Assembly (NCBI GenBank): GCA_034336665.1
Contig: JAPFBE010000002.1
Span: 30,917,406-30,981,405 of the forward strand
Source of the DNA: Luscinia megarhynchos
Lineage: Eukaryota > Chordata > Aves > Passeriformes > Turdidae
Reading direction: 5' to 3'
DNA length: 64,000 bases
Made by a program: the position numbers and the translations under genes. Each line of letters starts with the position of its first letter. The stretch's first letter is position 1. Positions 1 to 12,412 of this stretch are shown piece by piece. Under the pieces are notes generated by a model. That model was given only the letters and a program-made list of their open reading frames with translations. It ran no database searches and was not told the origin of the DNA.

Positions 1-1469
1 TCAGAAACACACTTGATTATATTATGCCTTAATCCCCAGGAGCCATATTTCCACTGAGGCAGACTGACTTGTGAAACTGTCTGTGGCCTACAGCAGTTGC
101 TGATCATTCAGCTATTGGGAACACATTGAACATTTCAAAGGAGTTTGGAGAAAAGTAACAAAAGCAATCAGAATGCTTTTAATGTGTTGATTTATATGAA
201 TAGATTACAAAAATGCCAATATATTACAAGTGTGGAAGTGATAAAATGAAAGACTTTCCATATACTTAAAAAAAAAAATGGAAGAAGAGAAATTACTTAG
301 GGTAGAATGTGGGAGATCTAACCAGGAAAAGGAAAACCACCCAAATGCAATACAGACTTTCAGTGGCTGTGTTAAGTTGTGCTGTATGTCCCAAAGGGTT
401 ACCAGTTACATCTTACACAGCAAGAAAAAAGTACACAGGTTGGTCAGCAGCTGCACTTTGTCAGCTGAGAAGTCCCAAGTGTCCTTACAGCAGTGTTGAT
501 GCTTTTGTCGGTTGGAGTGTTTTGTGACTGCCACAGATTTGTAGAGGGCAGTAGTAGGCATCATTTTCAGACACCAAACCTACCTGGCCAACCAGAGGTC
601 AAAAAAAAAAAAAAATACTCAGTGGCAGAGGAAAATTTGCAAGACAAAAGCACACTATTTGCAGGCTTTTGATTAGCATTTCCTATCTGTCATCCAGCTC
701 AAGATGAAAAAGTAGATATTCAGGAAAGATTGTACACACCCTAATAAGCAATTAGCATTCCTAAAATTGAACATAATTTTCTGGAATCTTCAGTTCAGTC
801 AGACGTTCTGTCTGGAGGCCCAGAAAAATGGTTGGCAGGCACTGATGTAATTGACAATTTTTTCCATTGTATTCACCATGTAGTTTGTCTTACTGATACT
901 CCTAATTTTAAATATGTGTTCTGAGCTGACATTTGGCAAATGAAATTTTAGCTCAACATCTGTTCTACATCATCCAGCTGTCATAAAATGCAGTTCAATG
1001 TTCATTAACTTAAAGTTTATGACAAAAACTTTAAAAAAAATGGGGATTGAGATGCAATCAAGTTTGTGGTAAAGTATAATTTTTAATTTATTCAGGTAGA
1101 CTGTTAGCTCATAGGAGCTCATAAACAGGTAGTAAAAACTTGACACATCTATACAGTTGGAGAGTGAGGCTTTGTTGTTTAAAAAGGAAGTAAGTCCCAT
1201 GTCATTGTCAGAAATAATACTTAAGTTCTGCATATGGGAAATGAAAAAGTTCATAGCATTACAGACTGATTTTTCAGAGCATTCTTTTATGTTTACTTCA
1301 TGTAAAAGGAAAATAAATATGCAGTAGGGGCTGTGATATCAACTGTTTCATGCTGTAATCTCTTATATGAAGACGTGGTATAAGAAGGGAAAGAACACAG
1401 TATTTATTTTATGGTTATGTGGTTTCTTCTGAACTGTGAATGACAAGTCTCGAGTATTTTAAAGTATTA

Positions 1470-1523
1470 AAAATACATGTTAATGTGACATGTTAATACA
1501 TGTTACATTAACATAGGTATTTT
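1470..1523. repeat. AT-rich inverted repeat (54-nt hairpin)
   Basis: The left arm 1477-1492 (ATGTTAATGTGACATG) is the reverse complement of 1499-1514 except for one position, which is a G:T pair in plus-strand RNA. Beyond a two-base bulge (1515-1516) the stem continues, 1470-1476 pairing with 1517-1523. The loop is six bases. It could be a decayed palindromic repeat, a template-switch mutation product or a small hairpin RNA. No flanking target-site duplication was obvious. Confidence 0.7.
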
Positions 1524-2432
1524 CCAGCCTGCTTTCATGAAGGAAGATTAATCTGTCTCTTGGCAGCAACAAGTTATCTGTGGTTTATTTATATACTTAT
1601 TGTTCTATCACTTTATTCTTCAGTTTTATTTTGTCTGTTTCTAAATTTTAGAAGAACTGGGGAATCCTGGAAATAGAAATGTTAGGATCCAGTTGTCTGT
1701 ATGCGTGCCTTCTACATTTTATTCCAAAATCCAAAGTTGCCAGATGTGTATAAATTACTTAATTGTTGAAGTTTTAAAGTAGTAAGAAACTGAGTACATG
1801 TACCACTGTGGCTGTTACTCTTGCTACACAACAGATGAAAAACAGAACATTTTCATTTCCTCCATTTAAATACATACCAATGAGATTTTGTGGTGCAGTG
1901 TTTTTGCTGGTTTATGAGCTCAAACTGTGTGGTTTAATGTGTCCAGTCACCAGGTGTCCTTCATTGTTGTGTGACTTCCCACCTGTTTTTATTTACACAC
2001 GTATACACAGGTCATCCCCTCCAAAGAAGCTGGCTGCAAGCTGAGGTAACAGCAAGAATTATGTGGAATACACCCCACCATGGCTGCCAAAGTGATTTTT
2101 CAGAGCTCACTGTCCATTTTCATATTGCCTTGAATTAAATTGATCTGCACTTAAAACTTTCCGTTGTGGCTTCACTTTCCATGTGATTCAGAACCTTTAG
2201 AACTATTTATTCAGAAAAAGTGGGGTAATTTGGTGAATTAAACTGTAGAAGGTCAATTATTCATTACAGAACAGACTGCAATAATGATTCGGCTCTTGTT
2301 TAAAAAGAAAAAAACCATTATCATTAGAGAATCATGTTGCAACTTCACAAGAAAAAAAGAAATTAAAACCAGCTGTCTTGTAGTAGTTCTCACCTTTAGA
2401 ACTGTCAGGGTGTAAGTCAGCTCAGAGAAGTT

Positions 2433-2456
2433 TTCCAGGTATTGCATGATTTAACT
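2433..2456. repeat. 24-base word shared exactly with 36217-36240
   Basis: The same 24 bases, containing CCAGGTATTGCATGATTTAA, occur here and in the loop of the hairpin at 36194-36266, in the same orientation. Flanks do not align well. This copy sits in unique intronic sequence without an evident stem. Confidence 0.8.
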
Positions 2457-5400
2457 GTAATACCCCAAAATGTTTCTGTTCAGTTTTGCTTTTTGAGGGT
2501 CAACTTCTCATTTCATTACCTCTGCTGAGCTTAGTTTCCTTCTACGCAGAAAACAGTGCTCTCTATCTTCTAAACTTCTAAACTGGCTTTGTTTTCACTT
2601 AGGAAAGGATATTAATTAGATCAGAACATTTTGTGTGAATTAAGTTTCAAAATTCATGTCTTTTCTCTTCCTTTTTTTTTTCCTCTGGAAGTATATTTCA
2701 TTTCCAAAATACAAGCTGGAGAGCATACTTTTTCTGTAGGAAAAATGGTAGAAGTGGAATAAACTCTTGGCTAATTTCTGTGCTCTCGTAAAACTGCTTA
2801 TAATAGTAGCACACAGAGTTTGGAGCATGGCCTTTTAAATGTTTCTGCAGAAATCTCCAAATATTTAATCTCACTTTGTTGCACGGACTGTCTTAGCATT
2901 AACAGTGTAAATCTGAACAGCAGCCAGGCACTCTGAGAGACTAAAGAGGTAAGAAAATAACAGTAGAATCCTGCACGGGTGGGATGTTGGCAGTCTTGGC
3001 AGGAACCTTTCTGGTAGGTTCTTTGGGTAGGATTGTCATCTTCAGAAAGGAGCTTCTGGTGAGATAGAAGGGCTTGCTGTGACTGTGGTAGAGCTGGTGG
3101 CAGCACTATGCAGTACTGCTGTTTTCAGGCCTGAGACATGGGCTGGAGTTTGCAGAATGCCAAGGGATTGGTGGTGGCATCGGTGAGTTTCCGGCCTAAC
3201 TCTCTAGAATGCAATGTGTAGGAGATTGAAGTTCACATGCCCAGTCTGGATGAGACAGAACAGGGCTTGCAGATACTCTTCCTGCTTTTGTGTGATGTAA
3301 GGCATGATAGGCAGCTCTCATTTTCTCTTAATTGTTTTCAAAGGTCCCTCTTATCCTTAGCTGAAATTAAAGGTAAAGGGGAAGGTTTTTCCAAAGGGAT
3401 TGTAGTAGGGCAGCTGTGGGAAACACTTCTAGTGAATCAGAAAATGTAAATTTTGGCAGTGTAGGCTTATGTACAGAAGCAAATGGTTTAACTTTCTAGG
3501 TCCTGTGAAGACCCTAAGATTTTTTTTTTTAATCGGGTTTACTCAGGCCAGGCCCTGTGTATTAGTAGAATCAACTGGACAGTGTTTGAGAGTGCACATT
3601 TCATAGGTCTGTGCTTAAGTATTTCTTTCATACAGGAGGGAAATACTAGGTTTACTTTCCCTACACAGAAATCATGCAGTCTCTCAGGATTTAAATTATA
3701 CTCCTGTGAGTATGAAAAACTGTCCCGAGAAGAATAAATTTGAAGAGTCTAAACAGCACAAAAATACCCCCAATTCAAGAACAACAAGTCTGGAGCACAT
3801 TGCAATTCTTCATACAGATCTTTTCTCCTTGGAAGGTGGGAATTTTTACTCAGTGCACAAGTTAGTTTTTAAAAAGCATAGCAGCTCTGATAAAATAAAC
3901 AGCAATTTGTTTCCCTTTCCTGGTGAAGATAATTAAGGATGAATCTTGCTTCATTAAAATAGGTGAGGATGAAACCCATAGACTGTCCTACAGTCTGTTA
4001 ATTTGGGATTTTGAGACCTAGCTGGAAACCTTGTCTGGAAAAGATTTTCCCAGAGAGTATTTATTTAGTTCCAGCTTGAGCATGGCAAAATAAACAAGCA
4101 TCTAAGTGGTTCTTGCAAGTGTCAGCTTATGGCGAGGTAAAGTATTGATATGCAGTACTTGTAAAACTTATTTTTGTGTGTATTTGAACACATTGCTGTA
4201 TGTGCCAACAGTTCCTGTCTTTCCACTGTTTACATTGAGGTGGTTTATAAATGGCTGGGGAAGCGTTGGGCACAGGTGGAGCCATCTTACAGCACAGCAA
4301 ATGCAATTCAGTGTGTACAGAATTACCCACCTGTATTTGCTATTTTTTCTCACTGGAATTTGCCCTATATTGTTTAGCAACCTTCTTTCTCTAGGATAAA
4401 TGCTTGATAGTAAAAAAAAAAAAAAATACTAGCCAAACTAAACCCAAGAAAAAGAAAATTTAAAAATAAATATTTAGAACTGTGATCTACAGGAATGAAG
4501 TGACTCTGCTTTTAGCTCATGAAGTAGTTACTACCCTTTCTCTCCTTTTTGTCTGGTACCATTTTACTTCCACATTTTAGTGTGGAAGGCCATTCAGTAA
4601 TGTTGCCATCCTGTCTTTCAAGAAATCCAATCCTATCATTAGGAAATCTGCTCTGTTGTGATCACAGAACATCACACTTTCAGGGTATTACAGTAACATT
4701 GGTAGTGCTGGTCCATGTAGTTTGAGTAATGAGTATGTCTAGGAGAGCTTACAGTTTCTAACCTATGAGCAGAGTAGAAGAGGTTATGTGTAGCAATTTA
4801 TTTGTCAGGTTATTTAGTAGTATGCAGAGTATAATTTTGAGAGAGATGATACCTTGTCTCTTGTTTTGATCTGCAAGTTTAGCTCCTCCAATCCTCTCCC
4901 TCCAGCAGAAAATAATTCCTTTCCATTATGCTGAAGGGAGGAAAGCCAAAGGCTCCTTAGATAGTTGTGACTGAGGCAGGGCATTCATGAGGATGCTGGT
5001 GGCACAGCCTCATAGGTGTGGTAAGTCTAATAGCTCAGGGGAGATGGGACTGATGTTTCCTTTCTGAAGTTTTGTTATTTATGTTAACCGTCCTTCCTCC
5101 CGAGTGCTGATGTGCCACTTTAAGAACAGCAACAAAGCCCTTCCCTCTCTTTCTTTCTTCATCTGTTGTGTCTTTTAATGGCCTCATTCATCCAAAAAGA
5201 GGCAAGTGTCCTTCATACTGTTCATAGCTCATTTCTGGTTCTTGAATGGAATTACTGAGCTTCTAATGGCAAATACATGTTTCAATGCAGTTTTTGCCTT
5301 TGTTTGCCGCATGTTTTGCTCAGCATCCTGTGGCTCATTTTCAAACTTTGACAGATGCAACATCTATGTGGTGCCTTTCTATGATGACAGACTGTTAGAG

Positions 5401-6141
5401 CTAGGAAATGTTGTAAGTATATTTCTTAATCAGACATTAAAAACGAGGAGAAACATACTTTCAGGCTTTATGGGCTTATGTAAGCTGTTATGATTTTCTG
5501 GCAAGATAAAACGTGTAAGAAGCTTCTCAGTAGTAGCTCTTGGACATCTCATCAGCCAAATGGGCAATAATGATCTTACTGTTTACAAGGACATTGAGAA
5601 TAAGTTAAACTTTTAAGGTGCTTTGAAGTTCAAAGGATAATCTTGCATTTACTTTCATGGGAAATGCGATGGGAGCGGGAAGAGGGAAATAGATGGAGAA
5701 GATGAATGGGGGAAAATTTAAAGGAGTGATAGAAGATCAGGATGCATAGTCTTAATTTTTTTCATTAAAATAAGCAACTGAAAGTCATCCTTGATCGTGA
5801 GACAAATTGCCATGCAGAGATTGTTAGTTTCCGAAGCTGGACCTCAGTGTCATATACCGTAGCTATTTTATAAGCAGGAAACAAGAGCTAACATTGAGAG
5901 TGCAGAACATTTCTGCAAGATAATAACATCAAGTGTTTGCTGAAAAAATATCTCTACTGTAGAGCAGAGCTAAAATTTTTGAAAGGAAAGAATGGTCAAC
6001 AACTTTTATTAGTTCCTAGCAGAACTTTATAGCTTTTATAAGTTGAGAGCTTGACTTTAATAATTTCAGCTCTATGTAGATTAAAAATGTTATATGGTAA
6101 TAGACGTATCTCTGCCAGCTCACTCAATATCAAAAAAATCC

Positions 6142-6575
6142 CAGACTATTCTGAGTCAGAAGGGGCCCATAAGGATCATCAAAGTAGAATGGTCCCTGCA
6201 CAGGACACACCAGGAGTCACACCATGTTCCTGACAGCATTGTCCAAATGCTTCTCGAACTCTGTCAGACTTGGTGCTGTGACCTGTAGAGGTCCCTGGCC
6301 CAGTGCCCAGCCTCTGGTGAAGAACCTTTTCCTGATATCCAATCTAAACCTTCCTTGACACAACTCAGGCCATTCCCTTGTGCCCTGTCACTGGTCAGCA
6401 CAGAGCTGAGATCAGTCCCTGCCCCTCCTCTTCCCCTGAAGAGGAAGCTGTGACTGCAGTGAGGTCTCCCCTCAGTCTCCTTCAGCTGAACAGACCAAGT
6501 GACCTCAGCCACTCCTCATACAGCTTCCCTTCAAGGCCCTTCACCATCTTCATAGCCTTCTTTTGGCATCAGAGC
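6142..6575 (-). mobile_element. CR1 LINE, 5'-truncated 3' end
   Basis: Read on the minus strand this is the last few hundred bases of a CR1 element. It runs from the C-terminal coding region (a 'YEE…L.E…SLVCSA' type stretch, then an antisense frame with L-K-E-T-E-G) through the 3' UTR module with 'GGTTTAGATTGGATATC', 'GTCACAGCACCAAG' and a 3' terminal GGGCCCCTTCTGACTCAGAA. The module is the same as in the plus-strand copy at 29025-29700, so both belong to one CR1 subfamily. About 430 bases remain of a roughly 4.5 kb element, and the frame is broken. The GC-richer DNA at 6576-6760 may be a degraded continuation. Confidence 0.9.
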
Positions 6576-7463
6576 CTGATGTGAAGTCCAGGCTCCAGCC
6601 TTTATTCCTCTGGCTCATCACGGTCTTCCTGATGATCTTCACCACCTTCACTTGGGTTGCTCTTTCTCAGCCTGCTCCACTGCCCTACTCCAGGAGCTCA
6701 GTGAACAAGTGAGCACCTCACTGGAGCACAGGATGCACCTCGGTTCTTAGCATTAAGCAAGCAGTTTCCTAGGTAGCAAAAGATGCCACTACTGCCATAG
6801 AAAACTGCAGCCATTGTTGCCAGGGAAACTCCTAGTCTCTAGCCTTACTGTGAAATATTTGGGTTTTTACTCATTTGATTTTGATTGGTTAGTTTCTTTA
6901 AGCCACTGCAGCACCAGTGGGACCACTTGCTGCTTAGCTTGCCATTTACCTTTAATAATTTGGTGGTAATGTTTGTCTTTGCTGTTTAATGAAGTGGAAG
7001 GATCTGGATAGCTGAAGACCTGGAATGAAATGGACAGACTTTCTTAGCCCAATGGAGGGCTAAGGGTGAGATATCTAGGTTTCCTGAACGCACCAAAGGT
7101 AAAAATGTGGGGAAGGAAGGCACATGTGGACAAAGGAAAAGCTATGTAAACTCTCTCCCAAGATAAAACAAATAATTTATGTCAGAAAATGACCAAAAGC
7201 TACACAGGGTTAAGGATATATTTTAATATAGTTTTTTGCTCTTTAGAAGTAATTTGAAGTTAGCTTGATAATCTTTTAGTTTCATGTGAGGACATGATGA
7301 ATTTATTTCATGGATTTCTTTTTGAAGAGGAGGACTGATTTTTGGTTTTATTCTGTTTCATGCTATGTTTTTCTTTCTACCTACCTGAATTTGAGCATCT
7401 TGAGTGTTAAAATTTGGTTTGAAAGTTTGGGCCTTAATAGGCAGCTTAAGAGCAGTGGTCCTC

Positions 7464-7482
7464 TGTGTGTGTGTGTGTGTGT
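7464..7482. repeat. (TG)n microsatellite
   Basis: About nine uninterrupted TG units. It generates a TH-repeat in the antisense open frame, which is an artefact. Confidence 0.95.
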
Positions 7483-10400
7483 TGGCGAGAGGAATGAGTA
7501 CGGACAACACAGGTGTAACAGGGTTTCTTAGTAAAAGCAGCTCCATTGCTTTCCTGTCAGCCAGGAATGCATAACATATCCTTGTGACTCTGAATCTGTG
7601 CTGATCCATCAGCCTCACTTACTCCAGCTCTTGTTGCTAGTGTGAAAAGTGGTCCCTTTTCTTCACCAGGAGATGGCTGCTAGAAGTCTAGGAAAAGGGT
7701 GAGCCTGGAGCAACCTGCAGGTGTTTGTTTTTCAGAGGTATTGGTACTTTGCTGTTAGCTAAGTGATACTTCTGCTGTGCCCGTTCTGGTTCAGAGCTTG
7801 GAGCTGCAGATCTTAAGCAGGAGTGTGCAGGGAGTTCCCTGCTTGTAGAGAGCCAGGATGTCCAAGCCCACTCACAGCAGGGGATTTGCTGCCAGTGAAG
7901 TTTACTACAGCTGAAGGAGGACACAAGGTATTTGAATATTTGATATTTCATAGCTGTTGTTCATGTCCAACGATTCACAGAGAGAAGCGGCCTCTGTTGT
8001 TCAGTGAAATGATCCTGTAATTACATACATAGTATCTATTACATTACACCATAGCTAGATTTATGGCCTTAAAATAAAAGGAATTTGTTTTCCCCTTGCA
8101 AGAAATTGGCCTTTAAGGGCTTACCATTTTTACGCCTTTTTAGGTTTCTGTATAGTTCTGTGATTCCTTCCAATACCTTTTAATAGGGAAGGCTTGACAT
8201 TTTTCTGCATGAGAATAGCTGTCTAACATCTTGTAAAGCTCTGGCTGCACACAAATGGGCACATGGGGATCTTTTAGATGTTTTGCTGCTAGCTTTTTCG
8301 GGAAAAAATGGGAGAAAGGGATTTGATTTCTCCTGTGCCTTTACCTGAGTTCGCCATGGTTGGCCAAATTGCAGAACCTCTTTTTCAGCAAGGCATTTCA
8401 TCTCTCATGGATTTAGAAATTCTTTTAAATGCATGAAATCATCTCTGCAGAATGAAATCTTCTTTGCATAGTCTTCTCCAGTGGATTTTTTTCATTTGTC
8501 TGCAGCTACATTTTTTTAAATGAAATTTTATCCTAAACTGCCAAGGTTTTATCTGCAGCTGTGAAGGGATAACAGATCCTGTCAGCCGCTGCTTTTTCTG
8601 TGGCATGGCTCCAGCAACCATCTGTTACCTTTCTGCTTCTGCGTGATTTACACACCGGAATCTCCCCTCCTAAAGAAAAAAACAAAACACCACAAAAACA
8701 AAATAGTAGAGAAGTGCTGCACAAAAGCTGGGGGACCAGTTCTTGGGTCTGATAAGAGAGGCTTTAGAGCAATTTGGTTATATTTTGTAGGAGGAAGGGG
8801 ATGCCTTTGCACAGGGGGAAATGGCCTGCATGAAATTTTCTTTCAAAAGTGTGTGTGCATGACTTTCACAGAGAAATTCAGGAAAACGCACACTGAACAC
8901 CTCTCCAATTTCCCTTTCCAGTTAGGAGTTTGAGCTGATCAATTTTCAAGTCAGCTAGGTGGAAATATTTTCATTGAGAAGCCTGTTTATCACCCTTATA
9001 TGCCCTGTAATCATATCAGTTGTACACATGGGTGCAGTGAAACTGAGCCTAATAGTTCCTAATCCACAGTAGGTTTATTACTAAGCCAGATTTGCTTCAT
9101 AATAACAATAATGCAGACAGCTTCTCAGAATCACTTGCAGTGTGAATGCAGAAGCCTTATTCCTGTTTCATGTCATATTCATCAACATAAAGCTCTCTGA
9201 TACTGAACTTAGATGTTCTTTGCTTTTATTGTTCCAAAATAAAATTAATTTCAGGTTAGATTTTATTATTTATTAATATTAAACATAACTACATTTCATT
9301 CTGTTTTGGTGTTTGTATTGTGGATTTTTTTGCTGATTATTTTTTTGTAATTAGCACTGAGAATGATGTAGGAGTCATTAGCTTCTCAACTGTTTTCCAA
9401 GAACACATGGTGAGAAGAAGCCTGCACTTCATTGCTGAAAGGAAAAACAAAAAGGTGTTTGGAAGGGTGAAGGGAAGAACTGATGGAGCTGTTTTCCTTC
9501 AAAAGAGAGTTTCTCGGGGAAAAAAAACCAGGAAAACTGGGTATCAATCTCTCTAGAATTTATTTAGCATTTAGAGCATTATTTATTTATTTTGCGTCTT
9601 TACAATTAAAAATAGAATGGATGGCAGAGAAATTGTAGATCTGGTAGGTGACAACTGAGACATGCAGAATAGTGAATGTAGCTTGTACCACTTGTATTGA
9701 GAATTTCAGCATAGCCTGAAGGATAATTAAATGCACAAAGTAGTTTTCAGAAACATTTTAAAGAAAAACTATTTATGAGCTCACGTCCCTAGCATTTTCA
9801 GCTTCTTTGGAAAATGCAGTTCTCTGCATGTGGTGTTGATTTACTTCCTTGCTGTTGCAGGCTTCTTGGGAAAGCCTACCTTACAGTGCTCCCAGTTGTG
9901 CTGAATATAAGCAATATAAGCTATATTTTCAAAGAGGAAATTCCATTTACTTTGTAACATGACTTTGAATGGAGTAAGTGCAACAATTCAAAGAGACTTC
10001 TATTCTATTGGAATATTGATCATGGGTTTTGATCTTTAGTGGTTAAGAGGCAAATTTTTAGTTTTGGATTAAAAAAAATAAGATAAGAAGAGGATAAAAA
10101 AAATGTGACATTTTATTAGATTACAGTGAAAACTAGTGAGGTTCAAGTATTTGGTGATGATAGTTTGAAGTTCAGCATTTGTTCACAGTACAAGTAAAGT
10201 CTGGATTTCTCCACTTTATGAATCTTGTATGTGGGGGAGAAAATGTTTAAAAGGCACTGTTGTCAAGTTCACAAAATATGTTCAGTGAGAAAATGTGGAA
10301 AAAACCTTTTCAGCCTGTTTCCTCTAAAATGGTTTCCCTGCACCTCTTTTACCTGGAGCAGCTGAGTCTCTCAGCAAGTTCACAACAGCTAGAAGCAGTT

Positions 10401-11775
10401 CAGAGATGGGGTTTTTCCGTACTTTCAGATGAATAAAGCTACTTGATTCAAGCAAGAAAATAACATTTCTTGGATAATAACTGTCTAATAACTTATCACT
10501 CAAATGGTAAGATGTCAGTGTTACAAGGGAAGTATTTTTTACTGTCAACATCTCTCTTGAGTAAGAATTTTGTTTCAGTTGGAATGTCATGCATCCTGCT
10601 TTAAAACTTTAATTAAACTTCTGGAGAGACATGTTTTACATTTTTCTTGTAAGACCTAAAGTTTGAACTCTTGGTGGTAAAAAAATAAAGCAAATAAACT
10701 TTTAATAGACCAAATAGGATTTTCTTATGCTGGTGTTTGGTTTTGTTTAAAAAAGTCAGGAAAAAAATGTTATTTTGAAATAAAAGCTAAACCGAGTAAA
10801 TGTAGCTTTTATGTTTTTTGGGAATTTAAAGACTGAGTGTTTAGAAAGTTCAGAGGGAAGAGAGATGGCTGCTTTTACACAAGTGTTGTCATACTGTAAA
10901 AAATACGATCTCTGCCTTTGTTTCTTTTACCTTAGGGAAAGAACATTTTGGCAAAGAACATTTGCTTCTTCATTCTCCCCACACCCATGTAAATTTTAGG
11001 CTTTGCAATACTGATTTCTCTTAGGATCCCATTGAAAAGGAGACTGGTGTAAAGATTTATGTAGCTCTCTCAATATGTGATAGTGATACTGATGCAACTC
11101 CCTTGAAAAGATGCAAGTTGGAATGGAGGCTGTGAAAGGTGCCTGGAGAATTACTGGCCATCATCCCCTTTTAATATGTGAACCAAAAGTAAAAGTATGG
11201 ATTGATGCCACTGTTTCTGCACATCTTGCTAATATTTAAATGGTCCAGTGGTTTCATTTTACTGTACATGTTCAGTTCCAAAAAGCTCATATTCAATTTG
11301 AAATGAGATGTGGAAAGCTGGACTGATGAAGAGCAAGAGAAAGACAGGCAGAATTAAAAACAAAAACAGTTGAATTGTTTAGTTATGCCAAGGATTAAGA
11401 ATGGGTAGTTTCTTTCTGGACAGGTCTGCTGTGAAAGCTATAGGAAGGACGCCATGTAAAAACTACAAAAATCTTTTTGGAAAATATGTGCTCAGGGTTG
11501 TTGTTAATGGAGCTTTTTAAAGAGTACAGCAAAGGGCAAAACTCTGAAGGACCTTGGACATCTATGAAAACCATGTGGAAAATGTACCTGACTATATTCA
11601 ACAGTCTCATATCATCTTATCTGCTTTGAAAGCTTGATTGCTGAAATGAAAAACCCACATCTTTGAAATAGGCTAGCAATTTAACTGCACAGCTATTAAG
11701 TCTGGTTAACTAACGTGGAAAAATCCCATCTATTTTCTGTACTACTCCACATGTGGCATTTGCTAATCTTAGCTT

Positions 11776-11818
11776 ATTATATATACATATATTTTTGTGT
11801 ATATATCTATGTATGTAG
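11776..11818. repeat. TA/TG-rich microsatellite-like stretch
   Basis: Alternating purine-pyrimidine run of TATATACATATAT and TGTATATATCTATGTATGT type, interrupted by a T-tract. Confidence 0.75.
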
Positions 11819-12159
11819 TATTAAGTAGGGCTCATGCTGGCCATGGGATGTCTCTAACAGAGAAAGTGCAGAGCACAGGATTTTTAACAATGGAAGGACA
11901 GTGGAAGACCTGGAGAAACTTCAGTCTTTCTGTATATAGAATAAGTGCCACTTATATATGTAGTATTCATATGTAGAAACCATAATCCATGTTTGCCTGA
12001 CTTGAATTTAGATGCTGTATGTCTAAGTGAAGATATGGAGCACAGGAGCAGGGTGTGATTTTTATTTAAAGACATGTGATGGCTTATAAGAAACAGTAGG
12101 ATCAGTGCAGCATGAGCGGAATCTCCTTGGCTGCTGCTTAAATTCCTTGTGTAAATCAA

Positions 12160-12412
12160 ACTGAAAGAGAGTACATTTAGCCTAGATGCTAGGAAGAAAC
12201 TATTCATTGTGAGAGTGGTAAGGCACTGGAACAGATTTCCAGGATAATCTGGGGATACCCCATCTCTGAAAGCATTCAGGGCTGGATGGGATGGGGCTTT
12301 GAGCAATGTGGTCTAGTGAAAGGTCACTGCCTGTCATCATGGGGGAGTGGAACTGGAAGATCTAAAGTCCCTTTCCAACCCAAACCATTCAGTGATGCTG
12401 TGGTTCTGTAAA
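12160..12412 (+). mobile_element. CR1 LINE 3' terminus
   Basis: The segment matches the terminal 250 bases of a CR1: AACTGAAAGAGAGTACATTT, then 'GATGCTAGGAAGAAACTATTC', 'GGCACTGGAACAGATTTCC', 'GGATGGGGCTTTGAGCAA', and the end 'CCTTTCCAACCCAAACC ATTC…GTGATGCTGTGGTTCTG'. The last part is a worn copy of the short ATTCTATGATTCTGT-type tandem that ends CR1. It is heavily 5'-truncated. A minus-strand open frame of 140 codons overlapping it (11884-12306) is the antisense of this repeat plus unique DNA, not a gene. Confidence 0.9.

Larger units (their letters stand above)
1..6141 (+). other. Unique intronic sequence, no gene seen
   Basis: AT-rich single-copy-looking sequence. It holds short A-tracts at about 601-615 and 4411-4424 (both followed by TACT), a hairpin at 1470-1523, and one copy of a word shared with the 36.2 kb hairpin (2433-2456). 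Open frames here are short, overlap each other on both strands and match nothing I know. Confidence 0.6.
6576..12159 (+). other. Intronic sequence with microsatellites, no gene seen
   Basis: The first 200 bases are GC-richer and may be CR1 debris or an unrelated old insertion. The rest is AT-rich unique sequence. It contains a (TG)n run at 7464-7482 and a TATA/TATG-rich stretch at 11776-11818. No frame shows a recognisable domain. Confidence 0.55.

Noticed and set aside
11884..12306. 140-codon minus-strand frame
   Set aside because: Its first part is the antisense of a CR1 3' end (12160-12412); the rest is unrecognisable.
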